Positions 57,396 through 64,000 of a DNA stretch of 64,000 nucleotides are shown here, one piece after another. A program made the position numbers and the translations under genes. The stretch comes from Micavibrio sp. UBA1672. GTDB lineage: Bacteria; Pseudomonadota; Alphaproteobacteria; Micavibrionales; Micavibrionaceae. The notes under the pieces were generated by a model. The model saw only the letters and a list, made by a program, of their open reading frames with translations. It did not search any database and had not been told where the DNA came from. Where the stretch lies: assembly GCA_002320665.1 (NCBI GenBank), contig DCKO01000025.1, forward strand, positions 21,350-85,349, written 5' to 3'. Each line of letters opens with the position of its first letter. Position 1 is the first letter of the stretch.

Positions 57396-57989
57396 TTAAT
57401 AAACATTTTGAAAATATAGCAGAAAATCAAAAATATCCTTATTCTGCCAAAAAGCTTCACCTTGAATAACGTATATGATTCTACCTGTATCTGTGACAAT
57501 AAAAGTTGTAGGCAATTTAATAACGTTCAAATTATCCTGAATTTTGTTTTTATGATCGTAATAAGAAGCAAATGTTCCAAGGTCATATCTATCTATGAAA
57601 TTAATTACCTTTTCCAGATTATCATTCGTATCGATAGAAATTGCCATAACTTCCCATGGTGCACGGGCAAATTGTAGATGCAGCCTCAATTTCTTGAGTG
57701 ACGGTAACTCCTTAACACAGGGTGCGCACCATGTTGCCCATACATTCACGACTAGATATTTCCCTCTGTAATCGCGAAATGTTTTTTCTTCTCCTATAGG
57801 GTCTAAAAAAGGGATATCTGAAATAAATATCTTGTCATCAAGTTTTTTAAAATCCTTGAAATAGGTTACGATTTGTTTTTCCTTTACTCGTAAATCCCTG
57901 ACGCTTTTTGCCCAGTAGAAAAAAGACAAGCACGATAAGAAGAAAAACAGAGCAATCCAGAAGAAGTATTTTTGAAACCAGCCTTGCAT
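57396..57989 (-). CDS. membrane-anchored thioredoxin-like protein (TlpA/ResA-type)
   Basis: The 197-residue protein has one N-terminal transmembrane segment (about 9-28) and a periplasmic TlpA-like thioredoxin domain. Its redox centre is WCAPC with Cys88 and Cys91 within VNVWATWCAPC, and the conserved cis-proline is in KLPTTFIVTD. The likely role is reduction of periplasmic disulfides, for example in cytochrome c maturation or copper delivery. It is divergent from the lipoprotein-lysA genes. TlpA-like genes beside lysA occur in other Alphaproteobacteria, where argH often lies between; argH is absent here. Confidence 0.88.
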   Translation of the reverse strand: MQGWFQKYFFWIALFFFLSCLSFFYWAKSVRDLRVKEKQIVTYFKDFKKLDDKIFISDIPFLDPIGEEKTFRDYRGKYLVVNVWATWCAPCVKELPSLKKLRLHLQFARAPWEVMAISIDTNDNLEKVINFIDRYDLGTFASYYDHKNKIQDNLNVIKLPTTFIVTDTGRIIYVIQGEAFWQNKDIFDFLLYFQNVY

Positions 57990-58014
57990 ATTAATTTTGT
58001 ATTTTTGTTATAAT
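57984..58014 (+). promoter_or_regulatory. possible promoter of the lipoprotein-lysA unit
   Basis: A perfect -10 TATAAT lies at 58009-58014. TTGCAT at 57984-57989 could serve as -35, but the 19-base spacing is long. The -35 would overlap the start of the divergent thioredoxin-like gene. Confidence 0.35.
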
Positions 58015-58082
58015 TAAATTTAGGTATTTTCTTTTATTGCTTCACAAGATAGATATTATGCTTGGTTTGAAAGGAAATTTAA

Positions 58083-58235
58083 ATGAAAAATCTAAAATTG
58101 CATATTCTGGTCTTATTTCTTGCTATTGGACTGGCTGGATGTGGTGTTAAGCCGTCTTCGGTTGATGCCCCGCAAGGCAATGATCAGGATAGTTTCCCGC
58201 ATACCTACCCTAATGAAGAAACACGTGAAGAATAA
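58083..58235 (+). CDS. small lipoprotein upstream of lysA (LptM/LppL-like)
   Basis: This 50-residue ORF has a lipoprotein signal, MKNLKLHILVLFL then lipobox LAGC with lipidated Cys20, and a mature part of only 31 polar residues ending NEETREE. AAAGGAAA lies just upstream of the ATG. Tiny lipoproteins directly ahead of lysA or dapF are known in Proteobacteria (LppL, and YifL, now called LptM, which assists assembly of the LPS translocon LptD). The position ten bases ahead of lysA supports kinship, but the sequence is too short to prove it. Confidence 0.78.
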   Translation: MKNLKLHILVLFLAIGLAGCGVKPSSVDAPQGNDQDSFPHTYPNEETREE

Positions 58236-58244
58236 TAGCCAGCT

Positions 58245-59519
58245 ATGATTGATTTTTTCTCAGCCAAAAACGGCATCTTGCATGCAGAGGACGTGCCTTT
58301 GACACATTTAGCCACCGAGTTTGGCACGCCTCTTTATGTTTATTCTCAGGCCTCGATTGAATATCAATTCAAAACGCTGTCTGATGCGCTCAAAAAACAC
58401 CTGCCAGCAGATCGTCAGCCATTACTCTGTTATGCCTGTAAAGCCAATTCCAATATCGCCATTCTTAGTTTACTTAAATCTTTGGGAAGCGGTCTCGAGA
58501 TTGTTTCCGAAGGTGAATTGGCACGCGGTCTAAAAGCAGGCTTTGAAGGTCAAAAAATTATTTCCACGAGCTTTGGCAAGAGCAAGGCCGAAATATCAGC
58601 ATGCCTTGATACGGATATCCTGCAATTCAATATTGAATGCGTGGATGAACTTAACAGCATCAGCGAAACAGCCAAAGCCAAGAACAAGCAAGCCGATGTT
58701 GTGTTCCGTATTAACCCCGATGTGGCTGGTGGAGGTCATGATAAAATTAATACAGGGCGTAAAGAAGATAAATTCGGGAATAATGCCGATAAAATTCTGG
58801 AGCTATATAAACTAGCAGAAAGCCTTGATAATATTCAGCCTGTTGGCGTTTCCGTTCATATAGGATCACAGGTTTTTAATGTGCAATCCTTTAAGCCTGC
58901 TTTTGAAAAGCTAGCCGAGATTGTTAAACTTTTACGCTCTAACGGGCATGAAGTTCGTGTTCTTGATATAGGTGGCGGTTTTCCCATCATTTATAATGAT
59001 GAGAATAACCTTGATCTAGACTCTTATGCACAGTGGGTACGGGATATTATCCTGCCGCTGGATGTGGATATCCAAATGGAGCCTGGACGCTATATGGTTG
59101 GGAATGCAGGTGTTTTACTTTCGCGTGTGGAATACATCAAAACCACAGACGTACGGCAGTTTATGGTGCTGGATTCCGGTATGAATGATTTAATTCGCCC
59201 TGCCCTATATGAGTCGTTTCATCTGATTGAGGCTGTCGAGCACCGTGATGCGGAAATCGAGACTTATGATGTCGTCGGGCCGATTTGTGAAAGTGGTGAT
59301 ATTTTTGCCAAGAACCGACAGATACAAAACGTCAATGCAGGTGATCTTGTTGTCTTTCGATCCGCTGGTGCATATGGTTATACAATGGCTTCAAATTACA
59401 ATAGCCGCCCTCTTCCCGCGGAAGTTCTGGTTAGCGGTAATCAGTACAAATTGATTAATAAACGCCAATCACTTGATGAGATGATGGCGCGGGAATCAAT
59501 TCCCGAGTGGGTAAAATAG
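58245..59519 (+). CDS. lysA: diaminopimelate decarboxylase
   Basis: LysA makes lysine from meso-diaminopimelate with PLP. The 424-residue product is a fold type III enzyme. The PLP lysine is Lys66 in CYACKANSN. HIGSQ, the phosphate-binding DIGGGFP, EPGRYMV and the CESGD motif with the catalytic cysteine follow. It lies ten bases behind the small lipoprotein gene and 48 bases ahead of the DUF4175 gene. Confidence 0.96.
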   Translation: MIDFFSAKNGILHAEDVPLTHLATEFGTPLYVYSQASIEYQFKTLSDALKKHLPADRQPLLCYACKANSNIAILSLLKSLGSGLEIVSEGELARGLKAGFEGQKIISTSFGKSKAEISACLDTDILQFNIECVDELNSISETAKAKNKQADVVFRINPDVAGGGHDKINTGRKEDKFGNNADKILELYKLAESLDNIQPVGVSVHIGSQVFNVQSFKPAFEKLAEIVKLLRSNGHEVRVLDIGGGFPIIYNDENNLDLDSYAQWVRDIILPLDVDIQMEPGRYMVGNAGVLLSRVEYIKTTDVRQFMVLDSGMNDLIRPALYESFHLIEAVEHRDAEIETYDVVGPICESGDIFAKNRQIQNVNAGDLVVFRSAGAYGYTMASNYNSRPLPAEVLVSGNQYKLINKRQSLDEMMARESIPEWVK

Positions 59520-59567
59520 ATAATTAGTTGATGCGTTTTTAAACACTTCGCTATATCCTGAAATAAT

Positions 59568-62264
59568 ATGCTTGATCCGTTAGATTACGAAAATAGACCC
59601 TATCTGGATAAGCTTGCCCGCAAACGCAGGCTGGCTTACTTATCTTTGAGTATTGAAAAGATTGGCTTGCATTTCTGGCGCCCTGTTTTCTGGTGTTTGT
59701 TCTTCTTTGGGCTATGGATGCTGGAACTTCCAGATATGCTTGGGAAGTGGGCTATTTATGCTTGCTTGCTACTTTTTGTCGGCGGCCTGTTTTATTTTAT
59801 TCGCAAAGATATTTTTTCTTATCAACGCCCTGATAAAAGCCGTATTGATGCTGCCATTGAAGCTACAAGTAATATTCTGCGCGGTGAAATCGAGGTTATT
59901 GAAGATGACTTGGCCAATCCAAAAAAACATGAAACGCGCGAGTTATGGGGGCGGTTTCAAAAATATATTCTATCGCAGTTTAAAAAACTAAGAGCACCAT
60001 GGCCGCGCTCTGTGGTTATTCGTCAAGACCCTTATGGTTTAAGGTTTTTGGCGCTTCTGACGTTTATTACTGGTGTAGCTTTTGCCGGACATGATTGGCA
60101 ATATCGTATAAGTAAATCCTTGCTTCCATTTGCACCTATTTTATGGAGTAAGGAAGCAGGCAAAGATATTCAGCTCTGGATTACGCCGCCGGAATATACA
60201 TCCTTACCGCAAATTCATGTAGAGGGCAGCGGACAACTGGCAGAAGCCGTACCTATACCAGAAGGCAGTGAGATTAAAATTAGGGTGCGTTCGGCCTATG
60301 GGTCTTGGTTTGCGCCTTATATGATTGAAAATGGAAAGCATGTTGCCCTGCCTTCTCTTGGTGATCAGTATTATGGTCTTGATAAAATTATTGAAGACGG
60401 CGAAGAAATGCAGATCAAGCAATTCTACCGCACGCTTGCCTATTGGCCATATGAGTTAAAAGTTGACCAACCTCCCACTATTCGCATTGCTGGACCGGAA
60501 AAAGACGAAGAGGTTGAAGGGGCTGAAGAGCTTGAAACGGATACTCAGGAAAATAATGAAGTCAGTGAAAGTATAGAACCTTTCGAAGTTATGCCTAATG
60601 GTCAGCTTCGTTTTGCGCTAGAGCTTTTTGACGATTACAGCGTAACTGATCTGGAAATGTCTATGACCTTGGATGATGTCGTAGAAGAAGCACCTCTTGG
60701 AGAGCCCTATGATGATCAGCGCCTTGTGATGTCACCGCCGGAAATTGATTTTAGAATTGACCCTATTTACGATCTGACATGGCATAGCTGGGCTGGGTTA
60801 CCCGTTATTATTAACTTCAAGGCAAAAGACCATAAAGGCCAATATGCGACCCTAGCCCCGATCAAGCTTGTCCTGCCGGAGCGGGAATTTGAGCATCCCG
60901 TTGCCAAGTCTTTGATTGCATCGCGTAAAAAGCTCGCATGGAATTATAAGGATGATTTCCTCCAACTCTCCAGTGATATTGCAACCTTGCTGAGAGCGCC
61001 TGATTTCTTTGGTCATAATCCGGTTGTCTATTTGGCGATCAGAACGGCAAGCTTGCGCTTGGCCTATGCGAACAGGGAAATACAAACTCTGCGCACAGAC
61101 GCGGCTAAGGCTGTGATCAAGTTGCTGTGGGACGTTGCCATTGCTGTGGAAGATGGGAATTTGGCCCTTGCTTTGCGTGAATTGCAACAAGCCCAGAGAG
61201 ATTTGGCCGAGGCCTTACGTGATCCGAACACAACGCAAGAAGAGTTAGCCGAATTAACAGATCGCCTCCGTGAAAAGATGGCGCAATATTTCATGGAAAT
61301 GCAGCGTGAGATGCAAAAGCGTCTGGCAGAAGGGCAAGATATTCCCTTGCTATCCGAAGAGCAGATGAAAAATGCCATCAGCCCTCAGAGCCTCTCACAG
61401 TTTATGGATCAGCTCCAGTCCCATTTGCAAAATGGTGATACAAAATCTGCGCAGGAAATGCTCTCCCAGCTCCAGCGTATGATGCAGATGATGGATCCGT
61501 CTATGATGTCGGAAATGCCTGCTGATATGCAGATGATGGAAAAAGGTATTAATGAGATTGAGGAACTTATCAAACGGCAGGAAAAGCTGCTGGAGCAAAC
61601 GGAACAACAGGAAAGACTCCAGAGGTTTTTGCCCAAGCCTTCACCGGAAGGGCCTGATGCACAAGAAGAAACAGCACAAAATGAAGGTAGCTTTGATTTA
61701 GACGGGTTTCCACCGCCGCCATCACCTCAACAAAACCAAGAGAATACTGGTGATGATAATAGCTATTCATTTAGCCTTGATACAAAGCCACATAAGGTGG
61801 AGCAAGAAGCTTTGCGCTATATTTTGGGGCAACTCATGATGAAGGCCGCGGAGAAAATTGATGAAATTCCAGAAAGCCTTGGCAAGGCCGAGCAGGAAAT
61901 GCGTGGTTCATCAAAGTCTTTGGGGGAGAATGATCCTAAGACGTCTATACCCCATCAGGAAAAGGCCATTGAATATTTAAAAGAAGGCCAACAACAACTC
62001 AGCCAGCAGCTTCAGCAACGCATGCAGCAGATGATCGGCTTTGGTATGAGTGCTGGTTCACAGCAATATGATCCGCTCGGGCGACCCTATGGCGGCGAAG
62101 AAGATGACAATGGAAACGCGCATGGGTCAAATGTGAAAGTGCCCGATGAAGCCGAAAGAAAGCGTATAGAGGAAATTTTGGAGCTTTTACGCAAGCGCTC
62201 CGGCGAACTTGACCGCCCTAGTGATGAGCGTGAGTATTATCGCCGCTTGCTGCGTCAGTTTTAG
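59568..62264 (+). CDS. DUF4175 (TIGR02302-type) membrane protein
   Basis: The 898-residue protein starts with LARKRRLAYLSLSIEKI and three hydrophobic segments (about 40-60, 65-82 and 160-180). A large extracytoplasmic region with Pro/Glu-rich stretches follows, then a long Gln/Met/Glu-rich coiled-coil part (about 540-800, e.g. LREKMAQYFMEMQREMQKRL). The C-terminus ends with EREYYRRLLRQF, a strong marker of this alphaproteobacterial family. It is usually encoded next to lysA. Its function is unknown; the envelope is the probable site. It converges with the zinc-ribbon gene and overlaps it by 47 bases. Confidence 0.88.
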   Translation: MLDPLDYENRPYLDKLARKRRLAYLSLSIEKIGLHFWRPVFWCLFFFGLWMLELPDMLGKWAIYACLLLFVGGLFYFIRKDIFSYQRPDKSRIDAAIEATSNILRGEIEVIEDDLANPKKHETRELWGRFQKYILSQFKKLRAPWPRSVVIRQDPYGLRFLALLTFITGVAFAGHDWQYRISKSLLPFAPILWSKEAGKDIQLWITPPEYTSLPQIHVEGSGQLAEAVPIPEGSEIKIRVRSAYGSWFAPYMIENGKHVALPSLGDQYYGLDKIIEDGEEMQIKQFYRTLAYWPYELKVDQPPTIRIAGPEKDEEVEGAEELETDTQENNEVSESIEPFEVMPNGQLRFALELFDDYSVTDLEMSMTLDDVVEEAPLGEPYDDQRLVMSPPEIDFRIDPIYDLTWHSWAGLPVIINFKAKDHKGQYATLAPIKLVLPEREFEHPVAKSLIASRKKLAWNYKDDFLQLSSDIATLLRAPDFFGHNPVVYLAIRTASLRLAYANREIQTLRTDAAKAVIKLLWDVAIAVEDGNLALALRELQQAQRDLAEALRDPNTTQEELAELTDRLREKMAQYFMEMQREMQKRLAEGQDIPLLSEEQMKNAISPQSLSQFMDQLQSHLQNGDTKSAQEMLSQLQRMMQMMDPSMMSEMPADMQMMEKGINEIEELIKRQEKLLEQTEQQERLQRFLPKPSPEGPDAQEETAQNEGSFDLDGFPPPPSPQQNQENTGDDNSYSFSLDTKPHKVEQEALRYILGQLMMKAAEKIDEIPESLGKAEQEMRGSSKSLGENDPKTSIPHQEKAIEYLKEGQQQLSQQLQQRMQQMIGFGMSAGSQQYDPLGRPYGGEEDDNGNAHGSNVKVPDEAERKRIEEILELLRKRSGELDRPSDEREYYRRLLRQF

Positions 62265-63309
62265 CATGGCTGCCATCATGATGCTCTGCTTTATCTGCGT
62301 GTGATGCCTCTTTATGGGTATCTTCTGTTTTATGAGCACTCTTTTCTTCGTGATGGTCTTGCTCTTCATGCATCATATTTTCCGGCTGTTTTAAGACAAA
62401 GCGGAAATGGATGTCATGGTGTTTTTTGAAATTCTCATTGGCTTCCTTATGAAGTTTATATTCCGAGGTAAAAATCAGCTCTTCTTCACCTTCAGCGCTA
62501 TGTTTGGGTGGCTCTATGTACCATGCCTCTGTGACGTGGTTATCTTTGTCACGAATAGAGGCCTCAATGAGTGGAATTTCTCTGACCTCACGGCCTAGAT
62601 TGACAATTTTACCCTCAATATGAAGTTCATTAGCCGTCAGCGTTGACGTTACCTTATCAAAAACCAGATCTTCACCAGGCACCTCCATACCCATGCCGAG
62701 CAAACTGTAGAAGGCATGCATAGAGGTGTATTTTTTCATCATCGTGTCATTGAATAACAATAAAACTATAAATGAAATTACAAAAATGAATACGGCTACC
62801 CCGATCGAGACCAGCTTTTTATTTGCCATCTTGTTTTGAAGGATTTCCCTTTTACCCTCATCATTTTTTTCAGTGGCAAGTTCTGTTGTGCCATCTTCTG
62901 CTTGATCGCTATCTTCAGAACTTTCTTGTTGTTTTTCTTCTTCCCGAGATTCTTCTGCCCCCTCTTCTTCTGAATCATTATCGTGAGCATCTTCCGGTAA
63001 CGTCTCTTCCTCCTGTCCTACTTTTTCCTCTGTAGAATTATCTTCAGGCTCTTGTTCCAGTTTTTCGGGCGCATCATTTTCAATTTCAGTTGTATCGTCC
63101 TTAACAACAAACTCTGTTGCATCGTCATGCGTGTCAGTTTCCTCTTGGGTGGACACGTCTTCAATAGCCTCATCTTCGGCCTTATCATCAATAGGGTCTT
63201 GATGCCAAACCTCAAGGCATTCCGTACACCGGACTTTTACACCAGTTTTTCCTAAACCCTCTTTAGGGAAATTAAAACGGGTGCTACAGTTTGGACAAGT
63301 AAGAATCAT
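62218..63309 (-). CDS. zinc-ribbon / DUF3426-like membrane protein with His-rich tail
   Basis: The 363-residue protein has an N-terminal MJ0042-type zinc ribbon with C5, C8, C28 and C31 (CPNC and CTEC). A very acidic, disordered stretch (about 40-165) precedes one transmembrane segment (about 170-190, LVSIGVAVFIFVISFIVLLLF). A DUF3426-like domain follows (LTANELHIEGKIVNLG, EASIRDKDNHVTEAWY). The last ~50 residues are rich in His with Asp, Glu and Lys and could bind metals. The stop lies inside the 3' end of the DUF4175 gene. Confidence 0.82.
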   Translation of the reverse strand: MILTCPNCSTRFNFPKEGLGKTGVKVRCTECLEVWHQDPIDDKAEDEAIEDVSTQEETDTHDDATEFVVKDDTTEIENDAPEKLEQEPEDNSTEEKVGQEEETLPEDAHDNDSEEEGAEESREEEKQQESSEDSDQAEDGTTELATEKNDEGKREILQNKMANKKLVSIGVAVFIFVISFIVLLLFNDTMMKKYTSMHAFYSLLGMGMEVPGEDLVFDKVTSTLTANELHIEGKIVNLGREVREIPLIEASIRDKDNHVTEAWYIEPPKHSAEGEEELIFTSEYKLHKEANENFKKHHDIHFRFVLKQPENMMHEEQDHHEEKSAHKTEDTHKEASHADKAEHHDGSHAKTDAASGDNTHAHH

Positions 63310-63354
63310 TTTCTTTACGTTTTAAAAAAATTTTATAAAGGGATAAGCAGCATA

Positions 63355-64000
63355 ATGAAGTCTACAGCCTACCATAAAATCCTGATCTGGTTACCTTGTT
63401 TTTTTGTTTTTAGCATCCTCATCCACCCTGCCTATGCACAGGAAACACAAAATGAAGTCGTTAAATGTGAAGCCAGTGATTATGCCTGCGTGATAAAAAC
63501 TTTAACAGAAACAGCGCAAAAGATAGATAACACAGCTTGGCGTGATCAGGTTTACCGTGAAATTGTAAAAACTATGGCTGCCAAAGGGGATTTTGAATCC
63601 GCTTATGCACTGCTTGATTCCATAGAAACACCGGATACCAGAGCCTTATCTATACGCGGTATCGGGATGGCTGTTGCCGATCATAAATATGAGCCTGCTA
63701 TTTATAATCAGATTTTTACAACACTTAGAGCGCATGCCGAAAAGATCGAGCACCCGCCCTCTTATGCTATTGCCTTGACCTATATTGCTATGTCACAGGC
63801 ATTTGCGGGTGACAATGAAGGTTCTTGGGCAACGGCAAAAACCATCGAAAACCAAGCCTTGCGCAACAAGGCCTATGGTGAGACTGCCGAGATACAGGCC
63901 GAGTACGGTGATTATAAAAATGCCAGACAAAGCATTGAATATATTGATACAGTATCTTTTCGAAATAAGGCCTATCACACAATTTCGAAGATTCTCAGCG
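63355..64000 (+). CDS. secreted helical-repeat protein, truncated by window end
   Basis: The ORF begins at ATG 63355 and is open to the window edge, so only about 215 residues are visible. A signal peptide (IWLPCFFVFSILIHPAYA) is followed by QETQNE. The mature part is alpha-helical with paired-helix repeats of about 30-35 residues, recurring as YREIVKTMAAKGDFESAYALL and YGETAEIQAEYGDYKNARQSI. This resembles TPR or Sel1-like solenoids. It is divergent from the zinc-ribbon gene. Function unknown. Confidence 0.68.
   Translation, partial: MKSTAYHKILIWLPCFFVFSILIHPAYAQETQNEVVKCEASDYACVIKTLTETAQKIDNTAWRDQVYREIVKTMAAKGDFESAYALLDSIETPDTRALSIRGIGMAVADHKYEPAIYNQIFTTLRAHAEKIEHPPSYAIALTYIAMSQAFAGDNEGSWATAKTIENQALRNKAYGETAEIQAEYGDYKNARQSIEYIDTVSFRNKAYHTISKILS

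Overview
This 64 kb window reads as a chromosome segment of an alphaproteobacterium with moderately low GC. Several conserved neighbourhoods support this: rimM-trmD-rplS; rpmH-rnpA-yidC-yihA; leuC/leuD/leuB; clpB, a DUF4167 gene, prmC and prfA; lysC divergent from ubiG; a HIG1-domain gene next to etfB-etfA; and lysA followed by a DUF4175 gene. A lineage near Micavibrio or another deep alphaproteobacterial group is my inference from gene content and not proven. I saw no rRNA, tRNA, CRISPR array, insertion sequence or prophage. Coding density is high and no gene-free stretch exceeds 300 bases. The largest gaps are upstream of the pilin gene (21988-22240), between pilB and glnA (40201-40433), and between prmC and the DUF4167 gene (47101-47324).

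Layout. 0-2.5 kb (+): ribosome and tRNA maturation genes. 2.6-6.7 kb: a MAPEG protein convergent with a SCO1-type copper protein, then a TPP riboswitch controlling a CHMI-family tautomerase gene and thiC, followed by an AT-rich membrane coiled-coil gene. 6.7-9.4 kb (-): rmuC and two tandem paralogous alpha/beta hydrolases. 9.4-14.5 kb: a pilin-like protein, the rpmH-rnpA-yidC-yihA operon (rpmH is only 44 codons) and two orphan genes. 14.6-21.2 kb (+): leucine synthesis, with a degenerate HD-GYP-like gene and a membrane coiled-coil gene inserted between leuC and leuD, then an NfeD/slipin pair.

21.3-40.2 kb (-) is the most distinctive region. It is a nearly uninterrupted type IV pilus cluster of MSHA/PilB-PilC-PilT type: assembly ATPase, platform protein, a PilM/PilN-like fusion, PilO-like and PilP/MshK-like proteins, prepilin peptidase, PilT, PilU, secretin, major pilin and a membrane-bound AraC-type regulator. 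Embedded in it are an ABC ATPase and an ABC-2 permease, recalling PilH/PilI of Myxococcus, and a PTS enzyme I-like gene interrupted by one in-frame TAA codon.

40.4-64 kb: a eukaryotic-type (GSII) glutamine synthetase, a Mur ligase with an unusual P-loop, clpB, translation-termination genes, a RodZ-like protein, aspartokinase, ubiG, the electron-transfer flavoprotein, a pentapeptide-repeat protein, a thioredoxin-like protein, a small lipoprotein, lysA, a DUF4175 protein and a zinc-ribbon protein with a histidine-rich tail. The last gene runs off the window edge.

The strongest candidates for new biology are the TPP-riboswitch operon that places a CHMI-family tautomerase ahead of thiC, and the pilus cluster with its embedded ABC transporter and interrupted enzyme I.
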